Assembly (NCBI GenBank): GCA_009767595.1
Contig: VSDK01026163.1
Location: 79,656-143,655, forward strand
Length of the DNA: 64,000 nucleotides
DNA from: Symbiodinium kawagutii
Taxonomy: Eukaryota; Sar; Dinophyceae; Suessiales; Symbiodiniaceae
Direction of reading: 5' to 3'
In this document: positions 39,101 to 51,100 of the stretch, one piece after another
How the letters are laid out: each line of letters starts with the position of its first letter
How positions within the stretch are numbered: position 1 is the first letter of the stretch
The notes under the pieces: model-generated
The model's database searches: none
What the model saw: only the letters and a program-made list of their open reading frames with translations
Told to the model about the DNA's origin: nothing
Program-made: the position numbers and the translations under genes

Positions 39101-42100
39101 CAGCCATCATCAATGACAACATCCACCATTTCACCAATATCCAAAATCATGACTGACCAGGATCAATCGTCACGATAGACATTGATATCAACCATCACAT
39201 CGAGCATCAAACATTATTTCACCATCATCTACCATTAACGACGTATAATGAATTGAACATATCACCAAGCACAGCCCCCATCCGCTTCCAGATATCTCCG
39301 TGGACAGCGAACCACCATCCGCCTGCGTCTGTTCGCTGCAACCGTTGCAGAACAATTGAAGAGTTCGCCAACCAGATCCACCTGGAAGCGGCAACATGGG
39401 CCGTGGTTCCTTGTGTTTTATGCATCTCTATGCCCTCATCATTCACCAACTGTCAATTGGGATGGTTGGGAACCAACCAATAACTTCATGTGGCTTGATG
39501 ATGCTTAGCTATGGTTTTTAATGGATGATCTTTAACATGGCTGACTGATGTGTTGTTTGTAATGATTAGTGCTTTATGATGCTTTGACCAGAAATGTTGG
39601 AAACGACTTGGGTTGGGGATCTGCACTCGTTTGTGACGGGGAATCGTGGGTTCATCAAGATTCTTTGAGAAGGGGTTCATTGACAAGTTGCAGTTGCAAC
39701 AGTTTAGCTTCTTGGCTGTTGCATGTTGGTTCATGTTGTTACCCTGCAAAAAAAACGGACAGCTAGAAGAAACAAATAGTGAAAAATGTGCTTTGCCTCG
39801 CGCAGTTGAGGGGACGAGAGATCCACCACCAACCCAAAGTGATCCTCTGGGCTAGGATATTCCCATCTAGAAATATCTAGGTTCTTTTTCCGTGACATTT
39901 CCTCCACACCCATTGTGATTCATGTCATCAACGGCCATGGGAAGCGCCTGCAACTGCTGTCGTCAACAGGGAAATCGGTGAGGCATAGATCTTCCAACCT
40001 GCATCACCTGGCAAACTTCACACAGAAACGACAGAGTCGATCCATCGATCCCTAGCAGAGTCGATCCCCTCTTGATCCCCTCTTGATCCCTGGCAGTTCC
40101 ATCTTCTCGTGCCTTCAAAGAGTGGACCGGGTCCATCCCCATCCGCGCAGAGCCGATACACTTGACCTGTCGTGAGAACTTCTGCACCAAGTTGGGGCTT
40201 TGCCCTTTGTGCTCAATGGATTGGTTGGTCGCTTGGTTGGAAGTCTGTTGCGAACTTGGTCACTTGGTGTTACTTGTACATGCAATATGGTTGTTGGTTG
40301 GCCAGAAATCTGTAACAGCTGGCTGATTCATGTTGTTCCATTGGATCATCATCAACATCCACCTATCAGCTCTCTGAACTGGTTGATGTTGGTCAGTGGT
40401 TGGTTCCAGTTGGTTGATGTTGGTTGATGTTGGTTGATTGGTTCATTGGTTGATTGCTTAGTTTGTTGATTGATTCATTGATCGGTTGGTTCATGTTGCT
40501 TCGCCATCTTTCACCATCCCGCAGCGCCTGGTCGCAGTGTCGAGACATCCAAATCTGCGGACCAGCCCGCAGCACTGGGGACCAAAGGGGCGCTGCCCGT
40601 GGTGGTGGACCTGCGGTACTGGTGGCTGGTGGCTGATGGTTGGCTGATGGGTGGCTGATGGGTGGCTGATGGGTGGTGAGTGGTTGATAGATGGCTGGTT
40701 TCTACCCATGGCTATGAGATGTCAAGTTACATGTCAATACAGGTAATGGTTGATGGTCAGTTTCAAGCTGGTCTGTGAAATCTGGCATAGCGGCTATCAA
40801 ACTACATGAATCAAGTGATTGACGGGTCTGTTGGCGTGTGTTCTTGTAAGAACTCCAGGAAGCCTCCAGAAATCCATAGAGTTGGGGGTAACACGCCCTC
40901 CACCACCAACCCTTTGAAGTGGACCACAAGTGAGTGGCAGACTGGTGATCAGGACCAAATATTGGCATCTGGACCTCTGGGGTAACACCTCTTCCTGTTG
41001 CCGCTTGCCAAATTCTAGCATTTCTATTCAGAGACCTTCAGAAGTATGGGTAGAAATAGCACTAATTAATCTAGTTTGTTACAACCATTCCCAAACAAAG
41101 AGTCAAACTTGTTCATCCTGCATGAGAAACATTTTTTGATGGGCTGTCAGGCCGTTCCGACTGGTGAATAGCCCTCGCTATAAGTGGCTACCCTGCTGCA
41201 TCGTCAGCTCCCAGACCTCGCAGTAATCCGGCTGACTACGTCGGATTCGGATGTGTCGCATTGAGCTGCCAAACGCACCTGAAGGCACACGCATTGATGG
41301 ATGAGTCAGCAATGGCATTATCATGTATGATATCTTTTAAAACATGGTTAAGGTAAGGATATTGTTAGCATAGTGAAGAAAATTGGCTAATCATGCATGG
41401 CTAAGAATGCCTCAACGGTGCCCTCTGTTAAACAAACCGCTGGAGATTTACCACTTCCAACCCGTAAATCAAACCTGCGAATGGTGGGTTTCCAGCCAGC
41501 CATGTTAGATGTGGTTAGATTGCCAAAAGGAAGTTGCGACTGTGTAGCAGAAGCAGCAATCGATGGTGGATTGGTAGAGGGGATTCGACTCGCAATGAAG
41601 CGAAAAATGCTTGCACATCCAACCCAAAGGTACGTGCTGCTACCGATATATTTATCATGTCCCAATGAGTATGATACACAATATGCTGCACATCACACGA
41701 CATGTTATGTAAAGTATCATGAGGCATGAATCAATTGACACATAAGAAACAATTGACAAAATTGAGATTTGTACTTCCACAGTTGACCCAGTGCAGTGGG
41801 CCTGGGTGGCATTCTCCAACGCAGTGTCGCAACCCGCCAAACACGACAACTCCAAGGTGTACAAGCTCTCGTAGACGTTTGCCTTCAAAGAAATGGAATC
41901 ACAGGATACCTAGAAGTGCGATTACGGCACTTTATGCCTAAAATTGCCTCTTGTGAATCGACGTCAATTTTGTTGTTTTGACGTCAATTTTTCATTTGAT
42001 TGTAGTTGGCCCACATTTGGGTTCAAGCTTGCTCACATACTTCTATAACTTTGGAGTTTTCGGAGGTGCGCCCACCCTGTGCATACTGGACGGGTAGTAG

Positions 42101-45100
42101 TTGGGGCAAAAATCCAGGTTAGAGCGCTGTTCACTCTGCACATAGGATGTTTTTGCTTCATACTTACTTTTTTTGAAAAAAAAGCTTGGAAATCACAGGT
42201 CGTATCTACGGCGAAAATTCCCAACATTGCGGCGTAAATTCCCAACATTACGGCGAAAATACCCGGAATGGTTTTCCAACCATTTCCATCATCAGTTTCT
42301 TCGCTTGATTCGCAAATGCAAATGAAATGATGGAATGCAGAGACTTAGCAACGCGGTTCAACGCTGTGTTGTTTGCAAGCCATTTTTCATGTTGGCTTGA
42401 CAGCCCAGCACATGTGAAACACCGACACCTGAAAATCACCATTGGTGTCCAACAAATTCACCATTTCTTACCAGATCTTGCAAACGTCAATTTTAGAAAT
42501 GCGACGTCAAAAAATCATGGCTACGTCAAAAACAATTGACGCAATCGATTACGGCACTTTTTCTGTACACAATTCGTTTCTAGGTATCACAGGTCAACTG
42601 ATCGGCTTTGACATGTCTTGCATTCTCGTTTTTGCATGTTTTCATGGCTTGAAATGCAGCCGATACAGCCCTGTTGCAAAAATGAAAATGGCGAAAACCC
42701 ACATGACACGATCCTTAAGATGGCTTCTGTCAGTGAAAAACAGAACGTCTGGCGCATCAACATCAACTGACAGCTGCTTCTTAGATGGAAGCGACCAGTG
42801 TGTATATCCAATACCGCCTGGCTTGTTGCCCACGATCTCCCAGGATTAGTGGCAGAAACCATCCTCAACCACCAACCTCACCTTCAACTTCAAGTAACCA
42901 ATCTTAACGACCTCAACCGCAACCAACCCCCGAAACCAACCCCCTAACCAACCTCTGCACCCTGCAACCCTTAATGACAGCCCCCACCGTGACGTTCTTC
43001 GCGGCGATGCCCGAGATGAAGATCTCACGTCCCGTGTCACCCAGCTTCAGTGGTCCCACGTCGCCGTCCAGGTCCAAGCAGAGATCTCGGCACCGAAACG
43101 GCACCGAAACGGCATCCCCAAGGAGTCCCCAAGGAGTCATCCCCATGTCATCCAGGCGTAGCTGTGATGAGGTCACCCAGGACTTGGTGTCTGGCTTGGA
43201 GGTGTTTGACACTCTCAAGTTAAGGCGATGATATAAATTATTTTACTTAATAAATTAGTTAATAAGTATATCAATATACTGTTTACAATCAAGCTTACTT
43301 GATTATCAATTAGTAATGATTGACATCCAACAATGGTGTGAAGTGCTGAATCTTGGCGTTAACAAAGATGGTAACAGCTCAGAATGATGCTTGATAATAC
43401 GGTCAATGGTGGTCAATAGTGGATAGTGACAATGAGTACTAATTACGCAAGAAAAATCACCAAACAACCAGCAATCAGCCACTATGCGTATGAACACCAG
43501 CACGTTTGGGTATCAGTCAGTGCGAGTATCATCCACTCAACGCAGGGATCTCATTGTTGGGATGTGGAAACTGGGAGCGAGCGCAAGGTTTTCAACTGCC
43601 ATCTTCCAATCCGAAATGAGGACATTCACATTCTCTCGTTGATATCTCCATGAAAACTCCCCACAACGAAACAAAATCATCGACATCCCGGGGTGCGTTC
43701 ACCTTGGAATCCTTCGATCAATCAATCAAATTTGCAGCACAGAACATCCGCCGACAAATCTGGCTATAGACCTGACCAATTGGCCACATATAGACATACA
43801 TAATCCATACATAGACCCCATACGATCCATCAGACTTCATATCTTTCCCTGCCAGGAGTTGCTCTCCAAGCCACGATAGGTTCGGAAGGGCACCAAGTTG
43901 GCAGCTTCAGCGCTCGACACCTCCCAACATGGCCCAGTTCCAGAAGCTGATGCTGTCCACAGAAGGGTACCGCAAGCATCGTTGTGGTCATTCTCAACAG
44001 GAAAACAACATCAGTTTTGGGATAATTCTCAACAATGGAGCTTTGTTCGAATGAGCTTAGAACAATCATCACTGGATGACAATGGATGCTTTTGGAAGAC
44101 GCAAATTTTCGAGCCCCTTCGGGCAAGTTTTGAGCTGCTGGAAGGATCGATTCAAGCCTTCCGGTGAAACATTCTGCATCATTTCTGCCGTTGGCAAAGG
44201 ACGCGTCACTAAAGTTGTCATTAACGCAGCTTCGGAGAAAACTGTACACGTCATTGATTGACATCCGTGGATCAAAACTTTTCCGTACTCAGAGTGAACC
44301 TTGGACTCCAAACCAATTGCCGGGCTATGGCTTTGTCAGGATGATTTGTCGCTCACAAGTTTTCTAATGTTTTGACCCACATCGACTTTGGGATTACAGT
44401 TTGTGAAGCTTCATTCGTGCCAGAGATGCAGGTGTTTTGTGCACCTCCATGTGGCTCTCGATGAGCTGCAGCGTTCGTTGACACCTCTCTTGGAAACGCT
44501 CTGCGTCGTGCATTCGTTCTTTGAATTTCGAACATAAATCGAAAAATCGCCGATCCAATTCGGAATCCGGGACACCATCGGAAGTCGATTCTAGGTCATC
44601 CAGCTCCATCTCGATGATTTCTGCAGAAACTTGGGAAAGACGATTGGGAGACTGAATGATCTGCCTGGCCCTAGCAGTGTCCTCAGTGACCACTGGTGAT
44701 TCACTTCCAGTGATCTGAATGGAGAACTCTCCACAGCTGTCATTGGTGGAAGGATGTCCGGAGAACGTGGGTGACATGGCGCCTGGCGAGATTTGTCTTT
44801 GACAAACTCGAGTCCTGTGACTGAACCTCCTGGGTTTCTCATGTTTCTCTCTTTCATTCACAGCGAGCATGGCAGTCATAGCCAGATCTTCAGCCCTTGC
44901 CAGCAACGGGCCCATCTCCGCTTCGATGTTTCGACACGTCGCCAGAACCGATTCAGAGGTTTTGGGAGGATCTGTGTCGGGTGCCTTGGAGATGTCACCG
45001 TTTCTCCGAAGCAAAATTCGCAGCATGTTGGTGTGTTCATTCAATATCTCTAACACATCCCTTTCGAGAATCTTTCTCACCTCCAGAACTGAATATTTCA

Positions 45101-48100
45101 CCAGCGATTGCATGATCACAGGGTCCCTTCGGAAGAAAGATCCCAGATTTTGGCAGAACTCCAAATACGACACCTCCGAACTGTCATCTGAATCCAGGAC
45201 GTGGAACACGGTCTCCATGTCTTCCCTTTTGATGTCCATAACTTCCATCAACCGTTTGAACTCTGGAAGTTCATCATAACCTTGGAGCAACTCCTCAAAG
45301 GAAACCATTCCGTTGTGGTTCAAGTCCATGTTGGCACAGAGCAAGGCCAACTCCTCAAGGGCTGTGCTGGTGATGCTGCGAGTTGTTTTCTTCCAGGCTT
45401 CGATATCTCAATGACATTCAATGACGTTCAATGACATTCAATTACATCATATACTTCATATTACTTCTCTTTCTTAGCGGCAACTTCCCAGCTTAATAGC
45501 GAGGCATTTGATGATTCCCAAAAGTGCCAGTATCATCGGTGTCCGAGTTTCCCTCAGCATCAAAGACTAAGGATATCCTAAGTAGCCCTTGGGGAAGCCC
45601 AGATTTGGCATAGATCTGGTTCCACGCCCCGGTCCCAACCATCAAATTTGATTTGTTGACCCATGGTGAGCAGGCTCCAGAGCATATTCGTGAGTACTTC
45701 AGTAGCTCTCTAAACAAACCAACCTGGAACTGAAAGATTAGAGAACCAGCCAGGAATCGACAACCGAACCACTGGATTCAGCACTGGTTTTCACGGATCA
45801 GCCACTGGAATCAGCCCATTCACTCATATGTTCCAGAAACTCCACCAAGCCAGTTGACTCATCAACCCTTGGGACAAGCTCACCCAACCCCAGCTGTCTC
45901 CCTCCAGGGTCCCTTGCTGTGCCCTGTGCCTCCCCTTGAAGGTCCCCCTGTGTCCTCCATGGATTTGGCTCGGTCTTGCTGTTTCTTCTTCAGCTTCGCC
46001 TCTTGGTCGTTCTCCCGAGCTTCTGCCGCGCGCTCCACGATGACCTGAGACACCGTGGCGTCACAGTGGGGACGGCAACTCCATGTCACAGTAAAAACCT
46101 CCACAGCAGTTGTTGCCAGAGGTTGAAGAGAGAAATGACATGACAAACGTTGATAGCTACCAGTCAGTTGGAACCAAACCTGGGTAAAGAAATGCCGAGA
46201 AACAAACAAGTACGAGAGCAACCAGAGATTTAGCAACTTGACGAAACCAAGTGAAGCAACTGCAGTCAGGACTCAACCAACAACCCCCAAGCGCAGCCTG
46301 TCTGACAACCCTGCAACTTATTTAGAACAGAACCAATAGCTATAACTCTTGGAACTTTGCAATCAAACCTCATTTGAACCCATATTCACATTTCTAAATC
46401 ATGCTAAGTGCGTCGATTTATGTGTTTTCTGTTCTATCGAAGTGGCAGCGAGGATCAAGTTGAGCACGCCCAGGGAAATGGTGATCAAAATGCTGAACAA
46501 GATGACCGCGGTCCACGGCTGATCCTCCACGAGTGGGATAGAGATAGCGCCCCAAGCATCTCCAGCCACGATTTGTTGGAAGCGCGTTACCGAGGCAGAG
46601 AAGATGTTGGCGAAACACTTGGGCCAACGTTCGCATTGGTCAAATTGAAGTCGTGATGTATAGGGATGAAGGACCTCGACGGAAATCACGGCCCAGAAAA
46701 GGATCACAGAAACCAACATCATCGCCCCGAAGAGAATGGCTTTGATGGAGGAGTAGAGACCTGTGATCAACAAATAGAACTCCGGGATGGAAACCAAAAC
46801 CCTCACGGCACGCACCACCCGAACCAATCTGAACATCCTGAGCACGGCCACATTGCCGATGTTGATGCCGGAGGAAGCTAACCAGCCAGCCACCAAAGTC
46901 AGCAGGTCGATCAAATTCCATCGGTTGCAGAAAAAACTGCTGCGTTCAACGTAAAGTCGAGCAGCACACTCCAAAGTGTACACCACGTTGAGGATCATGT
47001 TCAAAACGTTAGACCATAGTTGGGAAGTGCTCCGATATGGACAATCCTTCACATTCTCTGCGTATGCTGGAAAGCACTGAGCATCTTGGTTTGTCTCGAA
47101 CATGATGATTCCAATGTTCAAACAAATGATGCAACCCATGCAGGTTTCAAAGGCTTGAGAGAAAATAATCTCTCCAGCTTTCATGCGCCACTGTGACCAA
47201 ATCATGTTCCCTTCCGCATCCAGCCAAGGTTTCTGGTCGACGTAAGCTTGGTATCGTAGACTTTTGATCTGTTCGACGGTTTGTGTCACGTATTCTTCAT
47301 TCTCCACTTCCCTGGCTGTAACTCGTCCCTTTTTCCGACTGCCTTTGGTGGACTTTTTGCTCACTCGCATGGTGCGATGGAAAGGCACGACAGAGGTCTC
47401 TCCGATGCAAATTGCAGCATTCAAAGCTCTCGGAGGTTTCAAATTTCTCGAAGTCAAACGGCAGCAGGGGTGATGCAACACGCAATCTCAGCAATGAGAT
47501 GAGACCCAGCATTGTTTGGGGAAAGCGAAGCGTCAGAACACTGATCCACTTTTCAACAAGTGCACTTCTGAGAGATCAGCAGATTCGGTTTCTATTCCAT
47601 TCGCCATGACTACAACCAATCCTTGAACACAATGAACCATCAGCAACCCTGGGGAAGTCCGACCAAACCATGAGGAACTTCTCAAAACCACTAACCACTC
47701 AGATCCACTCAGCACATCTCAGCACCTGTAAAATGTCACCGTCCTCACCACTGGACCATCCTCACCACCCAGCTGTCACCACAGCACCTGCAGCCACCAT
47801 CGATTCGCTCGTAGCTGGAGATTCACCGCCCTGGGATCCGATTGTCGTCCGCTGCCCACGGGAGGATCGCAGCTCTCTGACAGGTGGGCCTGTCACAGGG
47901 ATCCCTAGCGCTGGTGACGAATGGAGTTAAAGGATGATGGTGATACTAAGAATGATTGTAAGGTATGAGAATGATATCATAACTTCAAATAGGTCAATCA
48001 TGATTGATTATTGTTATTAGGTTGAATAGGCCATAACAAAGGATAATTAAATAGACCATAATAAACCCTCGATCAATGATGGTGAAATGATGAATGGATA

Positions 48101-51100
48101 GTTTAAATCTCATGCTATCCTTTTCATGAGTAATAATTCAGTATGACTTGCAATCTTTTTACTCTTTTGTGGAAACATGGAGTTTGTTAAATCTCATGGA
48201 TTTCATGAGCTGCAAAAGCGGAAGGCAAAGCAGGGAGCTGTGGCCTGGGAGATGTTCGTGCAGAACTCAACGCCTGAGCACCACCGGAGAAGCGCAATGA
48301 GACAACTGCTACACAGGCTATAGGCAAAACCCATGAGATCCATGAGATCCATGAGACTCATGTATACTTCTCACTTCTCGAAGCATCTAACATCTCGACT
48401 TCGAACATCTTCAAACCAAGCCGCATCCTTCAACCTCCACTTCCGTGGCGGCACCGTAGAGAATGGTGGTCACCGGTCCCGAGACCACCGGCGTCATGTA
48501 GACCTTGGCTGCGCCAGCATCACCCCCTGCGGGTGCCTGGCCCTGCTACCAGGTGGCTGTGACACCGGTGTCCCCAGGAAGTTGAGGAAATGTCGTGCCA
48601 TCTGCATCGATACAAAGGCGATAATAACGACCTGCTCCGCTTGGCAAGTGGGTTCTGGGTTGGTGGCCTGGGTGCTTGGCATCCTCAGTTGCTTAGTCTT
48701 CAATGGCACTGGCCACTCAACACATCGCCGCTACGTTGCAAGCTTCAATGATATGCACACCCAAACCTGTTGGTTCTCCTGTTCGGAACAAACAACATTT
48801 TATGTCCCGCAAAGAACCATTGTCCACCGAAGCTTGATCCCTTCTTCACTGCCGTCCCGGCCTGCTTCGAGATTGTCCTCAGTGGGCGCAAACGTTTTTT
48901 CCATACTGTGCAGTTGGCTAATTTAATGTTGGTGAATGTAGATGATGTTCATGTTGTCCAATATTAGTTCAGAATAGTTGATGTTGGTTCAAACTGGATG
49001 ACAATTGATCAGAACCAACAATGGCCAACAACATAAGGGTGTTTCTGCAAATGGAGTACCCCTCATCAATCACCATGGTTGCCCCGTAAGTTACGTGGAT
49101 TTTCGGCAACTGCGGGCTGCCCGCATGTCAAGCTGGACCCAAAGTGCTACTCTGGCTCATATCACACGAGCTTGTTTTCATGCCTAGCTTTCTGGCCTGT
49201 CCAACAGAAACCCAGAAATATCCTGGCTATACCACTTTGCACATCTAAAAAACACCTAACTTATCCTGAAAGGCAATGGTTCTCATTGGTGACTCTTGAT
49301 ACTGGAGGGGTCCCACCAATGGTTCCCCTCTCAGGCCGAGCCAAACACTCAAGGCATGAATCAACAAGGGATCCGGGTCTCCGGTGACTCCTGAAGGTAT
49401 TCAGGAACTTGTGTGTGCTGATAGTATGCCAGCCTCCCCATGTTTGCCAAAGGTAGCGCAGGCTCAGCAAACATGGAATCACTGAATCACCATGAAATCA
49501 ATAAAGTCACCTTTGTCTATCTATATATCCATCATTCTCTGGGATTATCTGAACATCTATCTATGAAATAGAAAAACATCCAATAGATATATGATATATG
49601 CAAAGGACATCTCTATGCACATGCAAACACCACTGTGCTGGGCGAGGCTCGGTAGGGATCACGGCCAAGCGTTCAGCTGGAAAGCCAGGCACCTCCTAGG
49701 GCAAAGCTCGGACATCCCACGATTCCCATGACTTGCCATGGCCAACCTGCTCCCAACCTGCTCCCATCCCCGTGCATCGCTGAATTCTTCACAAGGCAGA
49801 ACCAATCACCAAAAGCCAACCAGCACTGGAAGCAATGGAAAGAAGTGTCAAAATCATGGCACTCGAAAGTTGCTAATTCGATGACTCCGAAAGTGATAAG
49901 AATTTCATCATTTCCCATTCCCCCCAAATAGATTCACAAGGTCTTTTGATGACCAGTCAGTAAAATTATAGCCATTCTGAGCCGTTCTTGAACACTGTTA
50001 AACACTACCTTCATTCCCTGCCATTGCACAGCCCGTAAACACTGTTCAAGACTGCCATCACTAACCGCCCTTGTGTGGCCAGCACACAACCCCCTACTCT
50101 CAACCAATATGAACACTTCAGATGACCAGCAGGTGGAGCAGAGTGCCTGCAGGGGAACTGTGGTGGAGAATCGCGCTTCCACAGGTGCAGCATCAGGATC
50201 CAGGTCTCCCACCTGCAGCAAAAACTCACAAAATCAGTTGCTTAGCCATGTGAAAGTTTCCCAACACAAACAACTAACAGACCGTAGCAGGTGCTCATAC
50301 GGTCCTAAGAACTATGCAGCTTAATCACTTGGTCAATCCAAAAAATGGAACGAAATGTTGAAATGTGGAAATAAAATGGATAAAAATGGAACGAAATGTG
50401 TAAATGTTTACCTTTTCATCGCTCCGTCGCTCCTCATGAAGAATAGCTCCGAGGCACATCGAAGCATTCTGTGCCCAGAAAGGCTTCCGCACCGCTACCG
50501 CAGCTTGAGACACTGGAGCAAGCGATGCGAAGCTCAGTGCTACTTTCCGCCACTTGGGCGATGGCAGCTGCCCCAACCACGCCTCTGGCGGAAAGAACTC
50601 CATCGAACAGGACTGTTCGGTGGTGACATCTTTGAAACATTGACAAGTTGAAAGAAAAACCCTGGGGCTTGGCTCTTTTTGGCAAATGGTCATCTGCAAC
50701 TGTACCGTTGGTGCCATGAAATGACCCAAACGACAGCAAGACCAAACACCAGCTTGTCAGTGAAAGAATCCCCATGGTTGCCGTTTTGCTTGCCTGCTGA
50801 AATTTCTACTGGCCGTGATTGCAAAATACCAATTCTCTACCTCAAAAAGCAGCAAAAAGCCTTGGCAATGGGTGGGAAGCCATGCTACGATCATCCAGCC
50901 TGCCACAGGACTGATGTAGATGGAGAGCCCCGTGTCACCCATAGGTCTGTAGGGATTGGCAAATCCATCCAGGTCAGCACAAAGCTCGTAGAGATTTCCT
51001 CAGGGCAGCGGAATCACATCTTAACCAGCACAGCAGGCAGCAAGGCCACTCTATACTCATAGATGTTTCACATGAAGTGTCATGATCCTTCGTCCTTCAA

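Larger units (their letters stand above)
41279..42987 (-). other. Long intron with repeat cluster
   Basis: Flanking exons join as KNVT-VRLAAQC. An open frame at 42642-42833 (SVDVDAPDVLFF) is coding-like but not needed. Holds the gacgtcaa repeats. Confidence 0.45.

Noticed and set aside
39731..39913. FGLVVDLSSPQLREAKHIF look-alike of segment B
   Set aside because: Lies between D (39948-40007) and A (39306-39381), which join directly as VAG-GSGWRTL.
41387..41729. Overlapping open frames on both strands of 92 and 110 codons
   Set aside because: No motif; they lie in an intron with repeats. Flanking exons join without them.
49970..49990. tagccattctgagcc on the + strand, recalling a spliced leader
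   Set aside because: Only the first half matches, it faces no gene, and a similar match is expected by chance.
50434..50775. Open frame with signal-peptide-like start (ILSLTSWCLVLLSF), possible start of the giant gene
   Set aside because: Its useful part is exon 50458-50582. Strong repeat exons continue in phase upstream (50900-50998, 51169-51210), so the hydrophobic stretch is most likely intron.
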